64,000 nt of DNA from Zanthoxylum bungeanum. Taxonomy: Eukaryota; Streptophyta; Magnoliopsida; Sapindales; Rutaceae. The position numbers and the translations under genes were made by a program. Below are positions 12,204-22,921 of this stretch, piece after piece. Under the pieces are notes generated by a model. The model was not told where the DNA came from. It worked only from the letters and a program-made list of their open reading frames with translations, and made no database searches. Positions within the stretch are counted from its first letter, which is position 1. Each line of letters begins with the position of its first letter. The DNA lies in assembly GCA_019454045.1 (NCBI GenBank), contig SKCR01033432.1, positions 310,001-374,000 on the forward strand, written 5' to 3'.

Positions 12204-12399
12204 TCCTGAAAAGGGAGTGAGTAATAAATGCACTAGTACTTGCAAATGATAATTATCAGTAAAATAGATCATGAATAAAAATGGTTAGCTATTGTCGGTA
12301 AAAAGTGAAGAACAGTAAAGTAAATCAAAACAGTAATTAAAATCAAAGCAATAAATATATACTGACAGTTGTGATTGTGGCTCACATCTTCCTCTGATT

Positions 12400-12976
12400 T
12401 TACGTCCAGTAACAGCTTGAACGCCCTCTATGTGTCGGGGATAGGCTTCCCATCAAACTTTCTTCTAAATTACCAATATAGTCTTTTAAAGTAAGATTTC
12501 CGAGACTATATTGTTGTATTTCTTTTTGAAATTGTGTATGTAAATTGTGAATCTCACGATTAACATATATACTAGCTTGCGTCTCAAGAGTTAATGATAT
12601 ATCATCTAAAGACTCCTTACTTAAGCCATCTTTAATGAATATAATTTTATCTTTGAGATTATCAGACATCATTCTTAAAGAACGATAACGAGTGTTGCAC
12701 GTACATAATGCATATTTATAACGAACACCTAATCGTTTAGCTCTTCTTTTTTTTTACATTGGTATTTTCCCCTAAACCAGACATGTAAGAAATGAAAGAG
12801 TCAGATGACTCACCTGTCAAGCTAACTTTTGCTTCAATTACCCAACGAATATCACTAGGAATACCGTGAATCATAAGAAGCCTCATTGTTTTTGTGCGTG
12901 CTTTGTAAATTTTTGTAAGATCATTCTGGGGATAAGAAGGAAAATATTTGTAGAGTTTTACGAGAGTTTCTTCCAT
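12400..12976 (-). pseudogene. Unrecognised ORF downstream of Athila integrase
   Basis: Two minus-strand open segments, 12976-12737 (79 codons from MEETLVKLYKYFPSYP) and 12672-12400 (90 codons), read as one protein of about 190 residues if a frame change is allowed at the A-run (poly-T on the plus strand, about 12745-12754). The junction region is strongly basic (KKKRAKRLGVRYKY). The second half looks helical and amphipathic (NREIHNLHTQFQKEIQQY). No membrane segment or signal peptide is obvious, unlike the env-like ORFs described for some Athila relatives that occupy this position. I do not recognise the family. It could be a diverged third ORF or another captured gene. Confidence 0.5.
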
Positions 12977-13145
12977 TCTTTAGTTGTAGGGTATCATTAA
13001 TTTTAGGAGACTGAAATAACCGACTTTGAGTTACAAAATACCGTTATTCGCTGCTTAACTAGGGTGTGAGAAAAAGACAAATATGTTGCAAAACTAAGAA
13101 AATGGAAATTATAAAAATATTAAACAGAAAATAAAAGAAATTACA

Positions 13146-14280
13146 TCAATCACAATACACTGGGTTTGATAGGAAAAAAGATTCTCGAAAATTTGAACAC
13201 TCCAAAAATGGTTTAAGACGTTGTCCATTCACTTTAAATATATCATCATCCCTAGGATTCTCAATGTCAATAGCCTCATATGGATAAATGTTTTTCACAA
13301 TAAATGGGCCACTCCACTTGGATTTCAATTTTCCAGGAAATAAATGAAGATAAGAATTACAAAGAAAAACCTTTTGACCAACTTCAAATGTTGTTTGTGC
13401 AATTCGACTATCATGAAAGGCCTTAGTTTTAGCTTTAAGAATTTTTGTATTCTCATATGAATCATTCATTAACTCTTCAAGTTCATTTAATTGAAATTTA
13501 CGTTTGTGACTGACATTTTTAAGGTTTGAATTGAATACTTTAATAGCCCAATATACTTTATGTTCAAGTTCTACAGGCAAATAAAAATGTTTTCCATAAA
13601 CGAGACGATAAGGTGACATTCCCAAAGACATTTTGAAAATTATTAGGTATGCCCAAAGTGCATCGATTAATCAAAGAGACAAATCTTTACGATTTGGGTT
13701 AATCATTTTTTCTAAAATTTATTTAATTTCCCTATTCGCTAATTCAACTTGACCATTTGTCGAAAAGTGATAGAAGGTGGAAACTTTATGTGTGACTCCA
13801 TATTTTTTCATTAAGGACTCAAAGGGTCTGTTATAAAAGTGTTTACCTCCATCACTTATAATGGCCTAAGGGATTCCAAATCGACTTAAAATATTTTTTT
13901 TAATAATTTGATCATAGTTGTGTGATCATTATTCTGACAAGGAATCGTCTAAACCCATTTAGAGACATAATCGACTACAACTAAAATATATAAAAATCTA
14001 AATGATGGTGGAAATAGGCCCATGAAATCTATCCCTAAACAATCAAATATTTCGATGATAAGGATGGGTTTTGAAGGCATAATGTTTCTTTTTGAAATGG
14101 ATCCCAACTTTTGAGAGTTTTCACAAGTTTTGTAGAAAGTTTGTGTATCTTTAAAAATGGTGGGCTAATAAAATCAACACTGTAAGATTTGTACCGTAGT
14201 TTTCTTAGATGAAAAATGACTCCACATGCTTCTGAATGACAAAACTAAATAACACCACTTATCTCACTGTGCGGTATGCA
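13146..14280 (-). pseudogene. Athila integrase (C-terminal part open, core decayed)
   Basis: The segment 13631-13146 is an open frame of 161 codons with the Athila integrase C-terminus: MSPYRLVYGK, LPVELEHK, QLNELEEL, then a KLKSKWSGPF block typical of the C-terminal DNA-binding region. Upstream, 13632-14280 covers the zinc-binding and catalytic core but is full of stops and frame changes. Integrase joins the retroelement cDNA to chromosomal DNA. This copy cannot encode a working enzyme. It is the last pol domain; ORF3 begins about 170 bp further on. Confidence 0.8.
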
Positions 14281-14880
14281 TCATCTGAAAATCTGATCAG
14301 GACAACATTTAAACAGATATGGATCATCTAAATAGAATCTTTTAACTTCGGTCAAAAATTTTCTTATGTCTTGTTGGCTCCAGTCTGGAGGTATCTTTCT
14401 TATTGCAAGAAAATTGACAATATTAGCATACAAATACATTGTGTTTACAGAGAATAAAAACTCATTCGGAAATGAGTCATTGATGTGAGTTGTATCAATT
14501 AGTGACTCATTTATGAGTCTCGATAAATTATCTACAACTATGTTATACACCCATTTCTTGTCTTTGATTGTGACATTGAATTCTTGAAGCAACAAAATCC
14601 ACCGTATTAATCTTGACTTTGCATCTTGTTTAGACATCAAATATCTAATAGCAGAATGATCAAAATAGACAATGATTGAAGAACCAATTAAATATGATCA
14701 AAATTTATCCAATGCAAATATTATAGCAAACAGTTCTTTTTCTGTGGTAGTGCAATTCATTTGTGCATTGTTTAAAGTTCTACTTGCATAATATATTACA
14801 TGTGGCTTACCTTCCTTTCTCTGTCCTAGAATTGCACCAACTACATAATCACTAGCATAACACATTAGCTTAAAAGGCAA
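14281..14880 (-). pseudogene. Athila RNase H and connection region
   Basis: The frame 14880-14698 starts MPFKLMCYASDYVVGAILGQ and continues HVIYYASRTLNNAQMN and TTTEKELFAI. These are the hallmark RNase H motifs of Ty3/gypsy polyproteins (Asp in the CYASD block, Glu in TEKEL). The frame 14640-14281 continues with QDAKSRLIRWILLLQEF and VDNLSRL. A stop and a frame change separate the two. X1 was inserted exactly at the upstream end (14887), and the coding sequence resumes at 35325. Confidence 0.85.
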
Positions 14881-14881
14881 T

Positions 14882-14886
14882 GACCA
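14882..14886. repeat. Target-site duplication (left) of Copia X1
   Basis: GACCA precedes the LTR at 14887 and recurs at 35320-35324 after the far LTR. Athila pol sequence continues directly across it. Confidence 0.85.
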
Positions 14887-15490
14887 TGTTGGTTTCTAAT
14901 TAGGTCCAAAGATCATTATAAGCATGAAAAACATATGTGAATACATCAACGGAGATAGCGGAATACTCACATCGATCGGTTGAGACGATTTGATGAAGAA
15001 CAAAACTCATTTTATGGGCCTCCAAGATGCGCCCACTGCAGCAGTCCACTACCCAAAATTTTCAGTTTTGAGTGATGATTTTGAGCTCCAAGCTTGAATC
15101 AAATGGTTCCCAGCTCGTGGGTGGGTTTCCCTATCACCTTCGTATAACTCTCGGTGTGCTAGCACTTCTGATTTTGCCACAAAATCAACTCCTAAATCCC
15201 CTTACTGCTCACATTTTTTCTGTCCATGGCAGCCCCTTGGGCGTGAACTTTGGGAGGGAGAAAGAGAAGGAGAGATGGAAGAAAGAGAGAGAGATGTGTG
15301 TTATGAATTTGCATTTGGGTTTCAAGTGTATCTAATACACTTCTTGTGAATTTCAAATGAATTTCATTTGAATTTGCTTTTAAAAAGTCAAACAATTAAA
15401 AGCCAACAACCACACATCATGTCACATCAAGTCAAGTGTCAAGTCACATCCCTCAATCAAGTTGTCAAGTCACATCACTCAAAGTGACAA

Positions 15491-15562
15491 GTGATTTGAC
15501 GCTTGAAACGACTAGTGATTTGACGCTTGATGCGACTAATGATTTGACGCTTGATTTGACTT
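15491..15562 (+). repeat. Three tandem 24-bp repeats in the family-X LTR
   Basis: Units at 15491-15514, 15515-15538 and 15539-15562 share the core tgatttgacgcttga followed by a variable end. The same array is in the X1 5' LTR (about 33825-33895), and two units remain in X3 (about 44115-44160). Short tandem repeats like this often act as enhancer elements in retroelement LTRs, but that is not shown here. Confidence 0.8.
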
Positions 15563-15629
15563 ACGTTCTGCATTCGAATTCGAAATGCGAATGCGCTCGC
15601 AAATAATTTCGGGCTCGGGTTCGATAATT

Positions 15630-15937
15630 CCAAATTAACGAATTATCCGTTGCATTGCAATTAAATCTAATTTAATTAAATAATCATGCCAAGCATAATT
15701 ACTATTCACGTTGCTAACGAATTAATTCCAAATTAATTCGTTCGCCCGAATTAAAATCTAATTTTAATTCCACGTCGAAATCCAATTTCGTTTAATATAT
15801 CGAATATATTAATTTACCGATTAATTCCAAATTAATTGTTATCTCTCTTTTATTGATATTTTATCCAAGATAAAATTTCTCCGAAATTAATCCTAGATTA
15901 ATTTTCTCTCTTTGCTAATTAATCCCAGATTAATTAA
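15630..15937. repeat. Chain of short palindromes with 3-nt CNR spacers
   Basis: Successive perfect or near-perfect inverted repeats, mostly with 7-12 bp arms, have a 3-base spacer. Examples: AACGAATTAATT-cca-AATTAATTCGTT shortened to its core, CGAAAT-cca-ATTTCG, TTAATATAT-cga-ATATATTAA, ATTTTATC-caa-GATAAAAT and AAATTAATC-cta-GATTAATTT. A further unit lies at 15324-15342 (AAGTGTAT-cta-ATACACTT). Equivalent chains are in all family-X LTRs: 19667-19936, 27721-27985, 33955-34270, 44221-44570 and 48717-48985. Confidence 0.85.
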
Positions 15938-16840
15938 AGTGCGAGTCATACGTCATTGGTGAATCTTTGGGAAGCGACCCATGAGATCCCCGGATATGTT
16001 GGCAGTAAATTCGGTCGTCGGACTATCCGAACACGTAAGTACCTCGTACTACGTTTTACCGATTTACAAGACAAGGTTGGCCTCTAGCAAAGCGCAATGC
16101 CTATCCAATTCTCCGGAAATATCCTTACAGGAATAAGGGATCTGTATCAGGCGTAGTATACGTAGTATTGCGTATTCCTGTCCAGTATCGGATGATCACT
16201 TGCTAGGCCTAGGGCTGGAATTATGTGTGCCCCGTACGAAGCACATATCGGATGTCTGGTAACTAGTCTCTATAATCGGATAAACCTGACCTAGTCATTT
16301 TATCCCGATAGCTGCAGCATTTAAAAGTACTAATATCGTATCCTACGTGACCATCATCTCCACTAAGACTAGAGTGATACTTCCGTCTTGACATCACACC
16401 CAACACACTACGATTCTCAATATGCCCAGTATTGGCGTACACATAACCTGTTAAAGCCCTGGACGACCGCAACCAAAGTATATTGATTGTCGCAAGTATT
16501 AGCGGTGCAAGTCTCAGGTTAAGACTAAATACACCTACCCTGATTTCGGACTTCCATAGACACATAGTCATACTACCAATGGAATTCCGAGGGGGTCTAT
16601 CTAGAGCGAAGCTGTTTCCCATACCATCGGTGAAACACAACCTCCTATTACACTTGCATGAGTATCCTATACCCAAAAATATGAGAACTATGTCGTTGTG
16701 CCCTCACAACACGCACAAGTGCAATACTAGTATTTTACGTATTTATCGATGTCCAATCTCGATAATAATCTGACTAGAGATATTTAATGATTTATCCTTC
16801 GTTGATTGATACTGTCTCATATCATTCTCAATCAAGGAAC

Positions 16841-17848
16841 AAATAAGCTTAACATGTATTGTTGGAATGTTGAATGTGCATTACAAAGTCCAAAAGGAAT
16901 TTTCCTAAATACAAATATTCCAATGCGGCATGTGAATATGGTATTTTCCTAGTCTTCTAAAGCAATGGGAATCTGATAATACCTAAGTATCCATCAAGAA
17001 AACAATAGTATGGATGTCCAACTACTCTTTCCAAAATTTGTCAAGAATGGTAAAGAGAAATGTTTTTTCCAGTTGCGTCATTTAGTTTTCTATAATCAAT
17101 GCACATACGCCAACTAGATGGGATGCGAGTTGGGATTAATTATCCTTTATCATTTTTTACAACAGTAATTCTTGATTTTTGGGTACAACTTGTGTAGAAC
17201 TTACCCACTTACTATCAGAGATATGGTAGATAATGCCTAAATCAAGAAGTTTAAGGACCTCGATTTTTACTATTTCTTTCATGTAAGGGTTTAATCTTCT
17301 TTGGGGTTGATGATATATTCTAGTATTATCTTCTAAATGTATTTGGTGTGTGCAGATTAATCGATTAATGTCTTTTATGTCTTTTAAAGCCCATCCGACT
17401 GCTAGTTTATGTTCTTTCAACATATTTAACAACTTACCTTTTAATTGCTTGTAAGAAGAGAAGAAATTACCACAGGGTAAGTTTGTTTATCTTCTAGAAA
17501 TGCATATTTCAGTCCTTCTAGCAAAGCTTTTAACTCCAATTTGGGTGCTTCCTCATATTTTTCTTCTTCCAATGTTCCTAGTTCTTCCAAATTTTTAATC
17601 TCTCATTCGTCTTCCAATATCTATGTACAGTCAAGTAGAAAATCATTAGTAATATCCGAATCCATTTCCGTACTTGATTCAACAAAATTACATGTCTAAA
17701 TTTTCATGGGATCCGATAAACTCCCATGAATATGCTTATCCATAATTGGTTCAATTAATTCTATGCTTTCGTTTTCATTATCCTCAGCATATGGGTGTTT
17801 GGACATGTTAAAAATATTTACCTCCAATGTCATGTTGCCAAAAGACAG
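16841..17848 (-). other. Athila RT-to-protease patch inserted into X1
   Basis: These 1008 bp are nearly identical, in the same orientation, to Athila sequence at 35750-36726 joined to 45625-45658, that is, the Athila region without the X3 insertion. The left junction shares AAAT with the X1 LTR and the right junction shares ACAG with Copia RNase H sequence. On the minus strand it encodes Athila RT with several stops (AVGWALKDIKDINRLICTHQ and IIYHISDSKWVSS are readable). It replaces the end of X1 pol, the PPT and the LTR start. Confidence 0.85.
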
Positions 17849-19059
17849 TATCTTGATTGGAAGATTTCCAGCTCACTGTTCTATTATTCAAACTTTATAG
17901 TACCATTTTTATCGGTTTAGGAAACTTACATCAGTGATCCCAGTCTCTTCAAGTTCTCCTTCTCTACAGATTAAAATAGCATTCTTAGATCTCTAAGATT
18001 CTAACGGATGTTCTTAATATTAATCCAGTGACTACACTTGGATTGGCCTGTTTGTGAATCCATATGCTCAAAGCGTATGAGACACCAGGTCGCGTACTTT
18101 TTTCAATGTACGAGTTTCTCAGAGAGTTTTCTTGAAAGCTTAGCTTTCGCCGATTGTAATTTTAGGGAATATCATTTCCAAATAGGACAGCCACTGTCAG
18201 TGCGCTCCCACTAACCCTCTTATATACACAAGAATCATATTCGTTTTGAATCAAATCATACACCATTATGATTACATCAAAACGGTAATTCCAAGAACTC
18301 AATGCTTGCTACAATCCAAACATGGATCGAACAACCTGCAAACCTTGTTTGCTAGTTTTGGCACGAAAAAACCGACAGGATGTTGAAAACATCCTCCAAA
18401 AGTTCCTTTTCAGGAAATCAATTTTTCGTTCTACTGTCATATTTCATAAATGAAACATGCAGCTTAGCAAGCACCATCCAAATGGATTTACCGTGGCAAC
18501 AGTTTAAAAGGTTGAATCGTAATCAAAAAATGTTGATAACGATACCTTTCGCTAAAAGCCTAGCTTAGTGCGTTGGTATGTTGCCATCCATGTATGTCTT
18601 CCTTGAAGACTTATAAAGTACCAGTATGTACAATACCTTGCAGTACATCAACTAGTATCTAAACATAGTGATATACATGGAATCCATTCGGATTCTTGGC
18701 ACTTTGCCATTAATAGGGAGTCGAACCTCGTATCACACCTCATACGTAGTCAGTTGGTATACCTCAATAAGATAGACATCTTTATGAGTTGAGATCAGAA
18801 AGCCCATACCACAAGTTGTTTTCTGACTCTCTCGACTACGTGGTTCTTGTGTATTCGAAGATTATTGGTACTATTTCATCCTTGATGAACTGTTTATGTT
18901 CCAATTAAAATTCGGTGCCTTGGACAGTATTACTCCGATTTTATCGGTTTTTACTCTTCCTACACTTGCCACTTGTGCATATCGGTCTTACTCTTAGGAA
19001 AAACCGCACATGGCGAGCAAACAATAACATTGTTCTCTTGTGAGACGTATAGTACTCTA
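17849..19059 (-). pseudogene. X1 reverse transcriptase / RNase H relic
   Basis: Aligned by eye with X2 (20993-22600) and with the reverse complement of X3 (about 41460-42720), this is Copia pol with many stops. It lacks about 250 bp equivalent to X2 21630-21890 and a smaller piece holding the YVDD active-site codons. X3 lacks the same pieces. The ggaagatttccagctcactg stretch at 17859 corresponds to the SWKSSKQ block at the start of RNase H. X2 interrupts it at 19060. Confidence 0.75.
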
Positions 19060-20979
19060 TGTTGGTTTCTATATTTGTCCCAAGGAAAGTATAAGCATAT
19101 GAAATACAACAAATGAATATATAATAAACTTGAAGCATGGCGGAATCATACTTACAAAGCTTTTGTGATGAAGAAGATGAAGAAAAGGTTGAAGCTCCAA
19201 GTTCCTTTAGGTTCGGCCAAGAGGAGAAATGAGTGGAAGCTCCAAGCTTTGTGTATTCCAAGCTCTTTGATGGTTTCCCTATCACCTCCTTTGATCATAA
19301 AATGTGCTAGCAACAATGGAGAAAAGAAAATCAATTTCCTTTTGCCTTTGGAGTTCACGGCATTCCAAGAGAGAGAGAGGGAGAGAAGCTTTTGTTTTTG
19401 TTGTTTTCTAAAAACAAATATGAAAATAATTACCAAAATATTTGGTAAATACCTTTCCAAAAAGTCAAAAACATTTTCCCTCCAAAAAGCCATTAAATGG
19501 CTCACCAACTTCTTTCATGAATAGTGACATGTGTCACTTTAATAAAGTGACTTGTGACATCTATCACCAAGTCATGTCAAGTGATGTGACTTCGCGATGT
19601 GACTTGCGGGTCCCACTCGTTTTAAAATACGAATGTGTCCGCAAACACTTTCGGGCTCGGTTTCGCTAATTCCGAATTAACGAATTTCCGTCGCGACGTA
19701 AATTAAATAATTACGCCTAGCGAAATCACTATTCACGTCGCTAAGAATTAATTCTAAATTAATTCGTTTGCCCGAATTAAAATCCGATTTTAAATCCGCG
19801 TCGAAATCTAATTTCGTTTAATATATATCGAATATATTATTTTACCGATTAATTCCAAATTAATCGTTCTCTCTCAAAATAAGGCATTTTATCCAAGATA
19901 AAGTTTCTCCGTAATTAATCCAAGATTAATAAAGTTCGAATCAAATATCATAGGTGAATCTTCAGGAAGCGACCCGAGAGATCTCCGGATATGTTGGCAG
20001 TAAATACGGTCGTCGGATAATCCAACACGTACGTACCTTGTACTACGTTTTTACCGATTTACAAGACAAGGTTGGCTTCTAGCAAAGCGCGATGCCTACC
20101 CAATTCTCCAGAAATATTCTTATTGGAATATTAGATCTATATCAAGCGTAGTATACCGTAGTATTGCGTACATCGATCCAGTATCGGACGATCACATGTT
20201 AGGCCTGGGGCTGGAAATGTGTCTGCCCCGTACGAAACATATATCGGACATCAAGCAACTAGTCTCTTTAAATCGGGCAATCCTGACCTAGTCATATTGA
20301 CCCGACGGTTGCAACCTTTTATAGAGCACTAGTTCTGTATCCTGCGCGATCATCAACTCCATATGTCTGAAGTGACACTTCCATCTTGACATCACACCCA
20401 GTACACTACGATTCCTGATAAACCCAGAAGTGGTGAACACAGAACCGGTTAAAGCCCCCAACCACCAAAACCAAAGTTTACCGATTGTCGCAAGTACTAG
20501 CGATGCAAGTCTCAGGTTAAGACCATATACACCTACCCTGATGCGGCCTCCCATAGACACGCAGACATACTACCAATGGGATTCCGCGGGGTCTATCCAG
20601 AGCGAAGCTGTTTTCCGTACCATCGGTAAACACAACCTCCTATCGCACTTGCATAAGTATCCTATACTTAAATATATGAGAACTATGCCGTTGTGCCCTC
20701 ACAACGTGCACAAGTGCAATACTAGTCTATTCCGCATTATCGATGTCCGATCTCGATAATACTCCGACTAGGGATATTTAATGATTAAACCTTTATGTAT
20801 TGATACTGTCTCATATCATCTCAATACGGAACTAATCATATGGACTTTCGCCATTTATATATCAAAGTAAATAAATTACAAAACGGCAAAAGGCAATTTC
20901 ATTATCACATAGTTAATTTTGTACAATAATACAATATCATTTACAAAACAGTGACGCTATGGGTCATAATGTCTAACAA
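19060..20979 (-). repeat. X2 3' LTR
   Basis: 1920 bp, from tgttggtttctatatttg on the plus strand to tgtctaaca at 20979; the sense start is TGTTAGACATTATGACCCAT. It differs from the partner LTR mainly by small indels. It carries the palindrome chain (19667-19936). The long plus-strand lysine-rich frame at 19165-19524 is antisense LTR sequence, not a gene. Confidence 0.9.
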
Positions 20980-20990
20980 TCTCCCACTTG
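20980..20990 (-). other. X2 polypurine tract
   Basis: The minus strand reads aagtgggagat immediately before the LTR start TGTTAGAC. The same tract ends the X3 internal region (aagtgggagat before 43061). Confidence 0.85.
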
Positions 20991-20992
20991 GC

Positions 20993-21632
20993 CTATAGCC
21001 AGTCACTCAAGCATCTAATACCTGAACTATGTATATGTCGTTCAAACACATGCGGATAAACAGCCTTCGTCAGCGGATCTGCAATGTTGTTATCTGATGC
21101 GACCTTCTCGACCTTTACATCGCCACGATGTATAATCTCCCGAATCAGATGGTAACGCCGAAGAACATGCTTGGATCGTTGATGAGACCTTGGTTCCTTA
21201 GCTTGTGCTATAGCCCCGTTATTGTCACAATACAATGGAACGGGCTCAGCTGCTAACGGAACTACTCCTAATCCGATTAGGAATTTCGGATCCAAACTGC
21301 CTCCTTTGCTGCTTCCGACGCAGCGATATACTCCGCTTCTGTTGTTGAATCGGCAACAGTATCTTGCTTGGAAGATTTCCAGCTCACTGCTCCGTTATTC
21401 AAACAAAAATGTACCCGGATTGCGACTTGAAGTCGTCCTTGTCGGTTTGGAAACTTGCATCGGCATACCCAGATACCACAAGTTCTCCTTCTCCGTAAAT
21501 TAAGAAAGCATCCTTAGTTCGTCTAAGATACTTAAGGATATTCTTAACTGCCATCCAGTGACCTTCACCTGGATCGGCCTGATAGCGACTGCACATGCTC
21601 AAAGCATATGACACATCAGGTCGCGTGTACAT
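20993..21632 (-). pseudogene. X2 RNase H domain
   Basis: The frame 21632-21399 gives MYTRPDVSYALSMCSRYQ and [19 protein letters not shown] short broken stretch covers the [19 protein letters not shown] block. The frame 21295-20993 gives PLYCDNNGAIAQAKEPRSHQ, YHLIREIIHRGDV and NIADPLTKA, ending at the PPT. These are the conserved RNase H motifs of Copia, which degrade the RNA template during cDNA synthesis. The frame breaks between 21300 and 21400 disable this copy. Confidence 0.88.
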
Positions 21633-22509
21633 ATCATGGCATACATGATCGATCCGACTGCCGAGGCGAACGGTATCCGACTCATGTTATCTCTCTCTTC
21701 TTGAGTCTTAGGACACATGTCCTTAGACAGAGAGATACCACGTAACATTGGCATCAATCCCTTCTTGGATTGATCCATGCTGAATCGCTTCAACACTTTG
21801 TCAATATATGTACTCTGGGAGAGTCCAAGCAGCTTTCTAGATCTATCCCGGTAGATCTTTATTCCCAGAATAAAGGCTGCTTCTCCCAGATCTTTCATGG
21901 AGAATTTTAATGAAAGCCAAGCTTTCACCGACGTTAGCATGGGAATGTCATTGCCTATAAGCAATACATCGTCGACATAAAGGACAATAAAAGTCAGTGC
22001 TCTCCCACTAACCTTCTTGTATACACAAGGGTCATCTTCGTTTTGCACGAAATCATATTCTTTTATGATCTCATCAAAACGCTGATTCCATGACCGTGAT
22101 GCTTGCTTCAATCCATAAATGGATCGATTTAACTTACAAACCTTGTTTGCAAGTCTAGGTACGATAAAACCGTCAGGCTGTTGCATATAAACATCCTCCA
22201 AAAGGTTTCCGTTAAGGAAAGCGGTTTTAACGTCCATCTGCCATATCTCGTAATCGAAATATGCAGCTATTGCAAGCATATCCGAATGGATTTAATCATG
22301 GCAACGGGTGAGAAAGTTTCGTCATAATCAATACCATATTGTTGACGATACCCCTTTGCTACAAGCCTAGCTTTGTACGTTTGCACGTTGCCATCCATGT
22401 CGGTCTTCTTCTTGAAGATCCATCTGCATCCAATAGGCTTTACGCCTTCTGGTGCATCAACCAGTGTCCAAACTTGGTTGGCATACATGGAATCCATCTC
22501 GGACTTCAT
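21599..22509 (-). pseudogene. X2 reverse transcriptase
   Basis: Overlapping frames 22509-22267 and 22279-21599 carry the full Copia RT order: WTLVDAPEGVKPIGCRWIFK, YKARLVAKGYRQQYGIDYDE, TFSPVA, MDVKTAFLNG, VYMQQPDGF, SIYGLKQASRSWN, LYVDDVLLIGND (catalytic Asp pair), KFSMKDLGEA, ILGIKIYRDR and GSIMYAM. A one-base change of frame near 22270 separates the two. It is the only YVDD-containing RT among the family-X copies in this window, so an X2-like element is the probable source of enzyme for X1 and X3. Confidence 0.9.
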
Positions 22510-22607
22510 GGCTTCTTGCCATAAAGCGGAATCAATATTCTGTATTGCTTCCTCATACGTAGCCGGTTCATTTTCCTCAATAAGATTAATATCTACATGA
22601 GGCGAGA

Positions 22608-22895
22608 TCAGGACCCATACCTCTCAGGTACTGTCCTGACTCTCTCCGACCTACGCGGTCCTTGTGTATATGAAGATTGTGGTACAGACTCATCCCGGAT
22701 GGTCTGTTCATGTTCCGTCGTTGATTCATTGCCAGGAACAGTATCACTACGATTTTCATCGAGCTCCACTTTCCTCCCACTTACCACTGCATCTAGGAAT
22801 TCCTTCTCAAGGAAAAATGCATGTAGAGCAACAAATACTTTGTTCTCTTGTGGGTGATAGAAGTAATATCCTTTGGTTTCCCTAGGATATCCCAC
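22608..22895 (-). pseudogene. X2 integrase C-terminal tail / linker
   Basis: The frame starts MGYPRETKGYYFYHP and NKVFVALHAFFLEKEFL, the usual block after the Copia integrase core. An acidic, serine-rich linker with RRSERVRTVPERYG just before RT follows. It is out of frame with its neighbours, which indicates small indels. Confidence 0.8.
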
Positions 22896-22921
22896 GAAAA
22901 GGCATTTATCTGATTTGGGTT

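Larger units (their letters stand above)
14887..16844 (-). repeat. X1 3' LTR, lacking its first ~150 bp
   Basis: It matches the X1 5' LTR closely from the sense end at 14887 up to ...ggaacaaat near 16844, where it switches to Athila RT sequence. The missing part includes the terminal TGTTGGACAA. It contains three 24-bp direct repeats (15491-15562) and a chain of short palindromes (15324-15342 and 15630-15937). Its minus-strand 137-codon frame (16676-16263) is shared with other copies. Confidence 0.85.

Noticed and set aside
16483..16773. Plus-strand frames in LTRs (also 34764-35105, 45064-45357, 20430-20759)
   Set aside because: These are mirror frames of the sense-strand LTR frame; no family is recognised and the lengths vary between copies.
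19165..19524. Plus-strand 119-codon lysine-rich frame
   Set aside because: It is antisense to the X2 LTR, overlaps a minus-strand frame of the same length, and is not kept in the partner LTR at 27126-29034.
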